A stretch of 16,678 bases of DNA from Candidatus Zixiibacteriota bacterium (GCA_029858245.1 JAOUFL010000019.1:1-16678), one strand, 5' to 3'. Counted from the first letter of the stretch, positions 7,854 through 14,621 are shown. Program-made: numbers and translations. The notes: generated from the sequence alone by a model not told the origin.

Positions 7854-8855
7854 ATGGAAAAGGAAGCTCTGTATTACGAAAAACTGGGCAATAAAAAGGT
7901 GCAGTGCCATCTCTGTCCCTGGGAGTGTAAATTAACTGAAGGGAAGTTTGGGGTTTGCAGGGGAAAGAGAAATGTGGAAGGTCGATTATACGCTGTTAAC
8001 TATGCCAAGGCGGTATCAGTAGCTATGGACCCGATTGAGAAAAAGCCTTTGTATCATTTTCATCCGGGCTCACAGATTTTATCCAGCGGTCCAAACAGCT
8101 GTAACCTGAGATGTGATCATTGTCAAAACTGGAATATCTCCCAGACAGTATCTCCCACAGAATTGGTGACTCCGGAAAATTTAGTCTCCTTAGCTTTGAA
8201 ACATAATTCCGTGGGAATTGCTTATACCTATACGGAACCATTGATGTGGTTTGAATACGTTTTAGAAACTGCCAAACTTGCCCGGAGTAAAAAGCTGGTC
8301 AATGTTTTGGTAACCAATGGATATATTAATACCGAGCCCCTGCTGGAGTTGTTGCCTCTTATCGATGCTCTGAATATTGACGTTAAATCTATGAGTCAGG
8401 ATTTTTATAAAAAGGTATGCAAGGGGAAATTAGAGGTGGTTTTAAAAACAGTGGAGCTTTTAATTGAACATAAACGTCACGTGGAATTAACCTATCTGAT
8501 TATACCCGGATTGAATGATTCAGATGAAGAGTTGTTAAAGTTTGTAACGTGGGTAGCAGATTTAAACCAGCTCATTCCGGTTCACTTCTCCAGATATTTT
8601 CCTGCTTATAAAGCCGATTTGCCACCTACTCCAGTAGAAACCATGAAAAAAGCTTATCAAATTGCCAGAACGAATTTGAAATATGTCTATACGGGGAATA
8701 TTAACATACCAGGAACCTCAGATACTTATTGTCCTGAATGCAAAAAGGTTCTAATATCCCGAAGCGGCTATTCCATTGATGTGTCCGGGATAGAGGATAT
8801 GAAATGCAGGAATTGTAAAACTCCGGTTGACATAATAATGACAGATGATGGATGA
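7854..8855 (+). CDS. amrS: AmmeMemoRadiSam-system radical-SAM enzyme
   Basis: A 333-residue radical-SAM protein of the pyruvate-formate-lyase-activase-like branch. The SAM cluster motif is C83-x3-C87-x2-C90 (CNLRCDHC), binding the [4Fe-4S] cluster that cleaves S-adenosylmethionine. An N-terminal Cys group (C18, C21, C25, C35 in CHLCPWECKL...GVC) and a C-terminal CPEC...CRNC pair suggest extra metal sites. The N-terminal CHLCPWxC block and the MDPIEKKPLYHFHPG segment, followed by the CQNWxIS continuation of the SAM motif, are characteristic of the subfamily found with AMMECR1 and MEMO-like proteins. The reaction is not established as far as I know. The usual partners are not visible here and may be elsewhere in the genome. 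No strong ribosome-binding site precedes ATG 7854. The gene symbol is the one used for this subfamily; the pyruvate-formate-lyase activase annotation often given to such genes is less specific. Confidence 0.85.
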   Translation: MEKEALYYEKLGNKKVQCHLCPWECKLTEGKFGVCRGKRNVEGRLYAVNYAKAVSVAMDPIEKKPLYHFHPGSQILSSGPNSCNLRCDHCQNWNISQTVSPTELVTPENLVSLALKHNSVGIAYTYTEPLMWFEYVLETAKLARSKKLVNVLVTNGYINTEPLLELLPLIDALNIDVKSMSQDFYKKVCKGKLEVVLKTVELLIEHKRHVELTYLIIPGLNDSDEELLKFVTWVADLNQLIPVHFSRYFPAYKADLPPTPVETMKKAYQIARTNLKYVYTGNINIPGTSDTYCPECKKVLISRSGYSIDVSGIEDMKCRNCKTPVDIIMTDDG

Positions 8856-8963
8856 AAGCATTCAAAGTTAGATAAGACTAAGTCGATAAAGGAGATTTCA
8901 AAAAACAACAGGAGGGAAAAAAATTAACGGGGGGAAATATATTATCAGCATTTTTATTTATCC

Positions 8964-9118
8964 ATGAAAAAGCTCGAAGTCTTTAAAAAGACCAGATTGA
9001 GAAGCTGAATAATAAAATCAGGAAGCTCTCCAGAACCATTAAGAAATTAGAGAGAAAACGGGAAAATATTAAGAGAATAGTTACCCTCGGCTTTTACCTG
9101 CCGATTAATGTTTTGTAG
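8964..9118 (+). pseudogene. Possible small basic coiled-coil protein gene with a frameshift
   Basis: ATG 8964 opens MKKLEVFKK and then stops early. A one-base shift at the A-run 8983-8987 continues as DQIEKLNNKIRKLSRTIKKL and on to a TAG at 9116, giving a smooth product of about 51 residues, lysine-rich with heptad-like spacing. The stop codon directly abuts the terminator stem, which is what a real gene's end looks like. Against it: there is no ribosome-binding site at normal distance, and it needs a shift to be read through. It could be a broken gene, a sequencing indel in a homopolymer, or frameshifting at AAAAAG. I do not recognise the family. Confidence 0.3.
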
Positions 9119-9150
9119 TGACAGAACCCGGATGGGTTCTGTCATTTTTA
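9119..9150 (+). terminator. Intrinsic terminator, perfect 11-bp stem
   Basis: TGACAGAACCC (9119-9129) pairs perfectly with GGGTTCTGTCA (9134-9144) across a GGAT loop and is followed by TTTTTATT. This is a textbook Rho-independent terminator, ending whatever transcript covers the radical-SAM gene and the small frame before it, and isolating the kinase gene. Confidence 0.92.
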
Positions 9151-9229
9151 TTCATAACCATACTAGTTAAGGATTTAAACCAAGATAAATAATATTTTTT
9201 AAATGCCGATGATGTATTAAAGGCAGATT

Positions 9230-11197
9230 ATGGATCCATTCAAGAATAAACTCAAAGATATAGAGAGAAAAGACTGGCGTCTGTGGCTTTTGATGTCGGT
9301 AGTGTTTTTTCTTTTTGTGGTATTCATCACTTCCTTAGTATTCTACTCAGACATTAAAAGTTTCTATGAAGAGGAGATGGGGGAATATTCCTTCAATCTC
9401 CTTTTCGTTGGATTTTTAGGACTCTCACTTTTATTTTTAGCCTATATCATTACCCAGAGTGTCTCACTTAGAAAAATTCGAAATAGTTTAATAGAGGAAA
9501 GAGCTAACACCAGTACTTTAGAAAACCAACTCCAGGAGTTAAAAGATTTATTTGAGGTTTGTTCTATGGTAAATAGTAAAGTGGATTTGCCCAAAATCTT
9601 AGATACTATTGCCAAAGAGATAATCCATTGTTTTAAAGCAGATCAATCTTCAATTATGTTTTACAATCCCAATACTGATAAATTAGAATGTGTTGCTGCC
9701 TATGGTCTAAGCAGCGATATGATTAAAGGCAAGGAACTGGAATTTGGTAAGAGTGTTACCGGCTGGGTGGTTAAAAATAATAAACCCTTGCTCCTGCAGG
9801 GTGAAATTAATCATTCAATGTACAATGGCTATGTGGAAAAAAACAGGAATATCACCTCTGCCCTGTGTGTTCCCTTAAAAGTCAACAGTCTGGTTAAGGG
9901 GGTATTAAATGTAAACCTGATCAACAGAGAAAAAAGATTCAGCGAAAACGAACTATACCTCTTATCTATTTTTGCCGAAAGTGCGGGTTTGTCAATAGAG
10001 AAAGCTTCCCTGCATCAGGAACTCAAGGACAGGATGAATCAACTTATCCAGACCGAGAAATTCAAAGCAGTGGGGAAATTAATCAGCGCCCTGATGCATG
10101 ATTTCAATAACTTCTTATCTATTATTATCGGTCGAGCGCAACTTCTTTCAGTCCAAACCAGAGATACTAACCTATCCAAACATATTGAAGCGGTAATAAA
10201 GGTAGCTACACAGGCAGCTGACATAATTCAGCGGTTGAATCAATTTGGAATTCCGATTCCCGAAAAGGAATTCAGAAACTTAGATTTGAATAAATTAGTT
10301 AAGGAGGCGGTGGAGCTTACCAAGTCCAAATGGAATGAATGGGCTAAGTTGAAAGGCATAAAGATTAAAATAGAGCAAAATCTATCTTCAATTTCACCTA
10401 TTTCTGGGAACCCTGCTGATCTCAGAGAAGTTATCATAAACATGATTCTGAATTCCATCGATGCACTACCCAAAGGAGGAGTCATCAGTTTCAATACCCG
10501 GGAAGAGGAAGATGCGGTATTCCTTTCGATAAAGGATAATGGCATAGGGATGAGCGAAGAAGTAAAAAATAAAATATTTGATCCCTTCTTCAGCACCAAA
10601 CATGAAAAAGGTAATGGACTTGGAATGACAGTAGTTTATAGTATTCTAATTCAGCATAATGGTAAGATAACAGTTGAAAGTGAAGAAGGCAAAGGGACCA
10701 CTTTTACTATCAAATTACCAGTCCTGAAATTGGATAAGAAGGAAGATATATCAGAGTTAAATTTGCTAGCGGAGAAAATCAACGTACTTCTGATTGAAGA
10801 TGATGAGGACCTTCAAGCGGTTTTAGTGGAAATGCTTACACAGGAAGGATTTGAGGTTAAATGTGCATGCAGTGGAACTGAGGGGATATCTTTAATTAAA
10901 ATAGAAAAATATGATATCATTATAACTGATTTGGGTATATCCGGGATGACTGGCTGGGCTTTTGCTGAGCAAGCCAAGGAAATAAACTCGAAAATCCCGA
11001 TTATATTGGTTAGTGGCTGGGGGGAACAAATGTTAACTAAAGATGCAAAAGATTTAGGAGTAGAAGTGGTTTTATCCAAACCCATAAAAAGGGAGAACTT
11101 AAAAACAGCAATAACCCGTGCTTTAAAACTTAGAGTCAAGACAAAAGAGTTCGAAGAGCCGCCATCCAGGGAAAAAAATTACGTCCGCGCTTTATAG
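9230..11197 (+). CDS. Membrane hybrid histidine kinase (2 TM, GAF, HisKA, HATPase, receiver)
   Basis: A 655-residue sensor kinase carrying its own receiver. Two membrane helices (about 17-39 and 55-77) enclose only a short external loop, so sensing probably occurs in the membrane or in the cytosolic GAF domain (about 115-265). The phosphoacceptor is His290 in ALMHDFNN, a form seen in NtrB-like kinases. The ATPase domain shows the N-box (NMILNSIDAL), G1 (DNGIGM), F-box (FDPFFSTK) and G2 (GNGLGM). The C-terminal receiver (about 516-640) has the acidic pair E523/D524, phospho-acceptor Asp567 in TDLGISGM and the conserved Lys617. No DNA-binding output domain is fused and no separate response regulator is encoded nearby, so phosphate must pass to a partner elsewhere or the receiver acts in feedback. 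It lies directly upstream of the metal-cofactor cluster; a functional tie is possible but unshown. Confidence 0.92.
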   Translation: MDPFKNKLKDIERKDWRLWLLMSVVFFLFVVFITSLVFYSDIKSFYEEEMGEYSFNLLFVGFLGLSLLFLAYIITQSVSLRKIRNSLIEERANTSTLENQLQELKDLFEVCSMVNSKVDLPKILDTIAKEIIHCFKADQSSIMFYNPNTDKLECVAAYGLSSDMIKGKELEFGKSVTGWVVKNNKPLLLQGEINHSMYNGYVEKNRNITSALCVPLKVNSLVKGVLNVNLINREKRFSENELYLLSIFAESAGLSIEKASLHQELKDRMNQLIQTEKFKAVGKLISALMHDFNNFLSIIIGRAQLLSVQTRDTNLSKHIEAVIKVATQAADIIQRLNQFGIPIPEKEFRNLDLNKLVKEAVELTKSKWNEWAKLKGIKIKIEQNLSSISPISGNPADLREVIINMILNSIDALPKGGVISFNTREEEDAVFLSIKDNGIGMSEEVKNKIFDPFFSTKHEKGNGLGMTVVYSILIQHNGKITVESEEGKGTTFTIKLPVLKLDKKEDISELNLLAEKINVLLIEDDEDLQAVLVEMLTQEGFEVKCACSGTEGISLIKIEKYDIIITDLGISGMTGWAFAEQAKEINSKIPIILVSGWGEQMLTKDAKDLGVEVVLSKPIKRENLKTAITRALKLRVKTKEFEEPPSREKNYVRAL

Positions 11198-11242
11198 CTT
11201 TTATTTGTCTTTCATATTAAAATACTTCAAATAATAATCGAA

Positions 11243-11259
11243 TTTTTCAAGATGAAAAA
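11243..11259 (+). terminator. Weak AT-rich hairpin after the kinase gene
   Basis: TTTTTCA (11243-11249) pairs with TGAAAAA (11253-11259) across AGA, followed by a T-rich stretch. The stem has a single G-C pair, so termination would be inefficient. It is the only terminator-like structure between the kinase gene and the DUF134 gene. Confidence 0.25.
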
Positions 11260-11293
11260 ATTTTCACTTTAAATTTTATTTTACAAAAAACAC

Positions 11294-11344
11294 TTGATCT
11301 TTTCGATTTTCTGCCGTATTCATATTATGAGCATATGCTCATAA
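11294..11344 (+). promoter_or_regulatory. Putative operator: 20-bp perfect palindrome overlapping a candidate promoter
   Basis: TTATGAGCATATGCTCATAA at 11325-11344 is perfectly self-complementary, 18 bases before the DUF134 start codon. Just upstream, TTGATC (11294-11299) and TATTCA (11317-11322) are 17 bases apart and could be weak -35/-10 boxes, which would put the palindrome over the transcription start. That is the classic place for a dimeric repressor site. The likely binder is the adjacent DUF134 protein (autoregulation), which is inference. No second copy was noticed in the window. Confidence 0.7.
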
Positions 11345-11362
11345 CTAAAATATGGAGTTTTT

Positions 11363-11854
11363 ATGCCCAGACCAAGAAGATGTCGCTGGATTGAGGCCGA
11401 ACCTAATTCCTCTTACTTTAAACCTCGAGGAATCCCTATGGCTTATCTGGAGGAAGTGGTAATAACTGTGGATGAGCATGAAGCACTGCGTCTGGCTGAC
11501 TTTATGGGTTTGGAACAGGAGCAAGGGGCAGAGAGGATGAAAATATCCAGGCAGACTTTTGGACGGATGTTAGCTTCTGCAAGGAAGAAAATTGCCGATG
11601 CCATTATCAATGCTAAAGCTCTAAGAATAGAGGGAGGAGATTTTGTTATGGTTGGGGGTGTGCTTAGATGTGGAGAGTGCAACTTCATTTGGCAACTACC
11701 GGAACACACTCCGGAATCTATCATTTGTCCGTCATGCGGGAGCCACAATTTATATCCGGCAAATAGATATTTTAATCGCGGCTGGAGAAGAGGAAGAAGA
11801 GGTTGGGGTAGGGTTAGAGGAAAGGGTGGAGGCTTTGGTCGAGGTAGCACATAA
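11363..11854 (+). CDS. DUF134-family DNA-binding protein with C-terminal zinc ribbon
   Basis: A 163-residue predicted regulator. The N-terminal MPRPRRCRWI block, the PRGIP segment and the ALRLADxxGLxQxxxAxxMxISRQTFGRxLxxAR stretch (41-74) are the DUF134 hallmark; the last part is a sigma-region-4-like helix-turn-helix. A second module has two Cys pairs (C103/C106 and C122/C125) forming a zinc ribbon. The tail is rich in Gly, Arg and Trp (RGWRRGRRGWGR-like, 139-163). It is the first gene of the metal-cofactor cluster, sits 18 bases after the palindrome, and has only AT-rich sequence at the ribosome-binding position. DUF134 proteins commonly precede Mrp/NifX genes in anaerobes, so it probably controls this operon, perhaps in response to metal or cluster state. 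The zinc ribbon could alternatively contact RNA or polymerase. Confidence 0.88.
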   Translation: MPRPRRCRWIEAEPNSSYFKPRGIPMAYLEEVVITVDEHEALRLADFMGLEQEQGAERMKISRQTFGRMLASARKKIADAIINAKALRIEGGDFVMVGGVLRCGECNFIWQLPEHTPESIICPSCGSHNLYPANRYFNRGWRRGRRGWGRVRGKGGGFGRGST

Positions 11855-11882
11855 GAATTACTAATTGAGAAAGGTAAAAACT

Positions 11883-12707
11883 ATGGAACAAGTGCGGAAG
11901 ACAGAGATGAAAGAAACTATTCTAAATGTAAAGCACAAGATACTGGTGATGAGCAATAAAGGGGGAGTGGGCAAGAGCACAGTTGCGGTCAATTTAGCTT
12001 TTGGGTTAGCTCAAAGACATTTTGAGATAGGATTATTGGATATTGATATTCACGGTCCCTCTATTCCTAAGTTGCTTAACCTTGAGGAGATGGCTTTAAG
12101 AGGAGATGGGAGTAAGATTCAACCTGTCAGTTATACTGCTTATTTAAAGGTAGTGTCAATGGGGTTTCTCTTAGGTGATAAAGAAAGTCCAGTGATTTGG
12201 CGTGGACCTATAAAGATGAAAGCTATCCAGCAGTTTCTGGAGGAAGTAGATTGGGGAAACTTAGACTTCCTGATAATAGATTCTCCCCCAGGAACCGGGG
12301 ATGAGCCTTTATCCATAATTCAATTGATCAAGAACTTAGACGGGGTTATCATTGTTACTACTCCTCAAGAGGTAGCTTTGCTGGACTCACGCAAAGCAGT
12401 CAATTTCGCAAAGAAACTAAAGGCTCCGGTTTTGGGTATCATTGAGAATATGAGTGGTCTGATCTGTCCTCATTGCGATAAGAGAATAGACCTTTTCAAG
12501 ACCGGTGGTGGGGAGAAGACAGCTGCGCAGATGGGAGTGCCATTTTTAGGCAGGATTCCTATAGAGCCGGACATTGTCACCACAGGGGATGAAGGGAAAC
12601 CGTTTATTCGGGGAAAAACAGATTCACCAGCCTTCAAAGTTTTCGAGCAGATAATTAACCAAATAATAGAGAGCTTAAAACCTAAAACCATATTAGAGAG
12701 GAGGTGA
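11883..12707 (+). CDS. mrp: Mrp/NBP35-family iron-sulfur carrier ATPase
   Basis: A 274-residue P-loop ATPase of the deviant-Walker-A class that carries or transfers [4Fe-4S] clusters in the cytosol, usually as a dimer. The Walker A is S24-NKGGVGKST with the signature Lys26, switch/Walker B features follow (DIDIHGPS, IDSPPGTGD), and the C195-x2-C198 pair (CPHC) bridges a cluster between subunits. Start choice: ATG 11883, because GAGAAAGG at 11867-11874 is 8 bases ahead; the upstream in-frame TTG at 11865 lacks such a site. Its stop TGA (12705-12707) is embedded in the strong AGAGGAGGTGA site of the next gene, so the two are translationally coupled. In Desulfovibrio an Mrp protein of this type belongs to the ORP complex, which fits the NifX-like neighbours. 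Confidence 0.93.
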   Translation: MEQVRKTEMKETILNVKHKILVMSNKGGVGKSTVAVNLAFGLAQRHFEIGLLDIDIHGPSIPKLLNLEEMALRGDGSKIQPVSYTAYLKVVSMGFLLGDKESPVIWRGPIKMKAIQQFLEEVDWGNLDFLIIDSPPGTGDEPLSIIQLIKNLDGVIIVTTPQEVALLDSRKAVNFAKKLKAPVLGIIENMSGLICPHCDKRIDLFKTGGGEKTAAQMGVPFLGRIPIEPDIVTTGDEGKPFIRGKTDSPAFKVFEQIINQIIESLKPKTILERR

Positions 12708-12712
12708 CTTAA

Positions 12713-13111
12713 ATGCCAGGAGGTGACAGGACTGGCCCTTTAGGATGGGGACCCATGACAGGGCGAGGAGCCGGCTATTGCGCTGGTTATCCAGTTCCAG
12801 GATACCTTAATCCTGTTCCTGGTCGTGGCTGGTTTGGGATAGGTAGAGGTGGTTTTCCCCGGGGTGGTGGAAGAGGTCGTGCTTTTGGTGGTGGTCGTGG
12901 ATGGTGGTGGAGAAGTGGATTTTATGGGTATCCGCCCTACACACCGGAGTATCCACCTTATCCTGTAGCTTATCCACCACCTTATCAAAAGCCTACGGCG
13001 GAAGAGGAAAAGGAGATGCTACAGGAGGAACTCAGGAATCTGGAAGAAGAGATTGAAGAGATCAGGAGCCGTCTGACAGAGCTGGAAAAGGAGGAGCCGA
13101 AGAAGAAGTAG
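12713..13111 (+). CDS. DUF5320 protein: Gly/Arg-rich N-terminus, coiled-coil C-terminus
   Basis: A 132-residue protein of unknown function, typical of NifX/Mrp clusters in anaerobes. It opens with MPGGDRTGPLGWGPMTGRGAG, a Gly-rich tag shared with another protein in this cluster. An aromatic and Gly/Arg-rich middle (about 35-70), a Tyr/Pro-rich linker (about 71-93) and a strongly charged coiled coil (about 95-127) follow. There is a single Cys (C23), so it cannot bind a metal cluster alone. It probably serves as an oligomerising scaffold or adaptor for the ATPases and NifX-like proteins; that is inference. The ribosome-binding site overlapping the mrp stop is the strongest in the cluster, suggesting high expression. 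Confidence 0.85.
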   Translation: MPGGDRTGPLGWGPMTGRGAGYCAGYPVPGYLNPVPGRGWFGIGRGGFPRGGGRGRAFGGGRGWWWRSGFYGYPPYTPEYPPYPVAYPPPYQKPTAEEEKEMLQEELRNLEEEIEEIRSRLTELEKEEPKKK

Positions 13112-13116
13112 AATGA

Positions 13117-13147
13117 AGGGAGGGAGAAAAACCCAATTTCCCTCCCT
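13117..13147 (+). promoter_or_regulatory. Intergenic RNA hairpin between the DUF5320 and first NifX-like genes
   Basis: AGGGAGGGA (13117-13125) pairs perfectly with TCCCTCCCT (13139-13147), giving a GC-rich stem. No T-run follows, so it is not a classic terminator. Its position between two co-directional genes, ending about 25 bases before the next start codon, suggests mRNA processing, 3' protection of the upstream message or partial attenuation. Confidence 0.55.
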
Positions 13148-13172
13148 CGTAAAATCAAGGAAAGGAGATATT

Positions 13173-13559
13173 TTGAAAGTTGCCATAACATCCCAGGGAG
13201 ATAATTTGAATGCTCAGGTTGACACGCGTTTCGGGAGATGCGCTTATTTCGTGATCGTCGATCTGGAAGAGAGAAAAATCGAGGCTGTTCCCAATCCAGC
13301 TTCAGATGCTACGGGAGGTGCTGGTCCCCAAGCCGCCCAAGCCATTGCTGATAAAGGCGTGGGGGCAGTGATAACCGGGAATGTGGGACCTAATGCCTTT
13401 CAGACACTTAGAGCTGCAAACATAAAAATATATCAGGGTGCTTTCGGAACCGTTCAGGAGACGTTGACAAAATACGAGATAGGCGAGCTCCAGGAACTAT
13501 CCAATTCCTCTGTATCGAGCCACTTTGGACTCAGACAAGATAAGGGGAACATAGAATAA
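13173..13559 (+). CDS. NifX/NifB-C-terminal family (dinitrogenase FeMo-cofactor) protein 1, ORP-like
   Basis: A 128-residue single-domain protein of the Nitro_FeMo-Co family, whose members bind or carry Fe-Mo or related metal-sulfur clusters. The start is TTG 13173: AAGGAG lies 8 bases before it and the family N-terminus (KVAITSQGDNLNAQVDTRFGRC) begins exactly there. The in-frame ATG at 13113 would add a run encoded by the hairpin and is unlikely. Family landmarks are DTRFGRCAYFVIVD near the N-terminus, the NPA segment, and AIADKGVGAVITGNVGPNA in the centre. The C-terminal LSNSSVSSHFG tail looks unstructured. The stop is followed by AAGGAG serving the second NifX-like gene. Desulfovibrio ORP, which holds a Mo-Cu sulfide cluster, belongs to this family, but the metal here cannot be read from sequence. 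Confidence 0.88.
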   Translation: MKVAITSQGDNLNAQVDTRFGRCAYFVIVDLEERKIEAVPNPASDATGGAGPQAAQAIADKGVGAVITGNVGPNAFQTLRAANIKIYQGAFGTVQETLTKYEIGELQELSNSSVSSHFGLRQDKGNIE

Positions 13560-13571
13560 GGAGCAAAGAAT

Positions 13572-13967
13572 ATGAAAGTAGCAATTTCGACGGATGGCCA
13601 GCATGTATCTCCCCATTTCGGGCGCTGCCATTACTTCACTATCGTGGAAATGGAAGAAGGGAAAGTATTAAGTCGGGAAATAATTAACAATCCAGGACAC
13701 GCACCTGCCTTCCTGCCACAGTTTCTCTCTGAGAAAGGAGTTAGCTGTATAATAGCAGGTGGTATGGGTGGACGTGCAGAGGGACTTTTTTCCGAACAAG
13801 GTATCGAAACCATAGTTGGAGTAAGCGGGCGAATAGATGAAGTTTTAGATGAATTGGCTAAAGGAACACTGAAAGCTGGGGAAAGTTTATGTAAACCTGG
13901 ATCAGGTAGAGGTTATGGAGTGGAAAAAAACAAATGTGATCATCCAGAACATCCCCATAATCATTGA
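13572..13967 (+). CDS. NifX/NifB-C-terminal family protein 2, His-rich tail
   Basis: A 131-residue paralogue of the preceding gene, also of the Nitro_FeMo-Co family (MKVAISTDGQHVSPHFGRCHYFTIVE). Features differing from protein 1 include several His (H11, H15, H20), a GGMGGRAEGLF loop where protein 1 has GNVGPNAFQ, and a C-terminal CDHPEHPHNH tail (122-131) that looks like a metal-binding appendix. The start ATG has AAGGAG about 8 bases upstream, overlapping the end of the previous gene, so the two are probably co-translated. Tandem divergent NifX-like genes suggest either a hetero-oligomer or separate carriers for different metals. Assignment to the family is firm; substrate is unknown. Confidence 0.88.
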   Translation: MKVAISTDGQHVSPHFGRCHYFTIVEMEEGKVLSREIINNPGHAPAFLPQFLSEKGVSCIIAGGMGGRAEGLFSEQGIETIVGVSGRIDEVLDELAKGTLKAGESLCKPGSGRGYGVEKNKCDHPEHPHNH

Positions 13968-14038
13968 TCATGAAATAGGGTGAGCCATTTGATGTTAGCT
14001 GAGAAGTAAGCAGAAATTTATGAAAGGAGGAAAAAAAG

Positions 14039-14269
14039 ATGCCGAGAGGTGATGGCACAGGGCCAACAGGACAAGGTCCGGGAACTGGAAGAGGTAGCGG
14101 AATGGGGTGTGGTCAGGGGAGAGGGCGTATGGGAGGTAATCGTCCCGGAGCAGGAGTGGGTGGCAGTTGTGTATGCCCTTCCTGCGGAGCCAAAACCCCA
14201 CATCAGGCAGGGACTCCTTGTTATGATTTAACTTGTCCCAAATGTGGGAACAGGATGGTGAGAGAATAA
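14039..14269 (+). CDS. Small Gly-rich zinc-ribbon protein with DUF5320-like N-terminal tag
   Basis: A 76-residue protein preceded by a strong AAAGGAGG site. The N-terminus MPRGDGTGPTGQGPGTGRG closely copies the tag of the DUF5320 protein, but the remainder is different: a Gly/Arg-rich linker with C24, then a zinc- or cluster-binding ribbon (C44, C46, C49, C61, C66, C69: CVCPSCG...CYDLTCPKCG). Seven Cys in 76 residues make a metal-binding role near certain. Whether this is zinc or an iron-sulfur cluster is open. Similar small proteins accompany NifX/MinD clusters in anaerobes, often labelled ferredoxin. It probably works as an adaptor or metal donor in the same assembly; that is inference. An overlapping open frame in another phase is rejected as a by-product of its biased codons. 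Confidence 0.8.
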   Translation: MPRGDGTGPTGQGPGTGRGSGMGCGQGRGRMGGNRPGAGVGGSCVCPSCGAKTPHQAGTPCYDLTCPKCGNRMVRE

Positions 14270-14337
14270 AGTAGTGAACCGAAGGATTGATGATAATTGA
14301 GGTTTCAAAATTCAACTAAAGGCAGATTTTGAGAAGC

Positions 14338-14361
14338 TTAGTTTTCAAGCTTGGAAACTAA
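14338..14361 (+). promoter_or_regulatory. Near-perfect inverted repeat just before the FmdB ribosome-binding site
   Basis: TTAGTTTTC (14338-14346) pairs with GGAAACTAA (14353-14361) with one G-U pair, around the self-complementary hexamer AAGCTT. The RNA hairpin would end directly at the AAAGGAAG site of the next gene, so it could modulate translation. As DNA it is nearly palindromic over 24 bases and could be an operator. Sequence alone does not decide. Confidence 0.5.
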
Positions 14362-14372
14362 AAGGAAGATTT

Positions 14373-14621
14373 ATGCCAATATTCGAATATAAATGTGAGG
14401 ACTGTGGAAAAGTATCAGAGGTATTCCAGCTAAAGGCTAAACAGGAAAATACGATTGTATGCCCCGATTGTGGTTCGAACAGGATGAAGAGGTTGATGTC
14501 TTCTCCTGCATCTTTCGTAATGGGAAGTTCTTCTAAAGAAACCACCTGTTGTGGAAGGGAAGAACGATGTGATACTCCACCCTGTTCGACAGATGGGACT
14601 TGTAAGAGAGATAGCGATTAA
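14373..14621 (+). CDS. FmdB-family zinc-ribbon protein
   Basis: An 82-residue protein whose N-terminus MPIFEYKCEDCGK is diagnostic of the FmdB/putative regulatory zinc-ribbon family (CxxC at 8/11 and 30/33, then a Cys-rich tail CCGREERCDTPPC). The family was named from a formylmethanofuran dehydrogenase operon and is found widely; its molecular role is not settled. Zinc binding by the two Cys pairs is very likely. The tail carries further Cys (at least five), more than typical members, suggesting a second site. It sits inside the metal-cofactor cluster with an AAAGGAAG site ahead of its ATG and the broken ferredoxin gene 25 bases downstream. Confidence 0.88.
   Translation: MPIFEYKCEDCGKVSEVFQLKAKQENTIVCPDCGSNRMKRLMSSPASFVMGSSSKETTCCGREERCDTPPCSTDGTCKRDSD

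Larger units (their letters stand above)
8856..9229. other. Intergenic region with a possible small gene and a terminator
   Basis: The first 110 bases hold two ribosome-binding-like runs (AAAGGAG near 8889, AGGAGGG near 8911), neither followed by a usable start codon at normal distance. Next come a possible frameshifted small reading frame (8964-9118) and an intrinsic terminator (9119-9150). The last 80 bases before the kinase gene show only a weak AAAGG site ahead of its ATG. Confidence 0.5.

Noticed and set aside
10240..10599. Long reverse-strand open frame inside the histidine kinase gene
   Set aside because: It lies opposite conserved kinase motifs, has no ribosome-binding site and no recognisable domain; a by-product of the coding bias on the + strand.
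11643..11864. Overlapping + strand frame inside the end of the DUF134 gene
   Set aside because: It overlaps the zinc ribbon and Gly/Arg tail of a clear family member and has no features of its own.
13113..13172. Start of the first NifX-like protein at ATG 13113
   Set aside because: The added residues are encoded by the GC-rich hairpin and do not match the family N-terminus; TTG 13173 has AAGGAG 8 bases upstream and starts exactly at the family beginning.
14049..14231. Alternative-phase open frame overlapping the Gly-rich zinc-ribbon gene
   Set aside because: The other phase has the family N-terminal tag, a strong ribosome-binding site and the Cys ribbon; this one has none of these.
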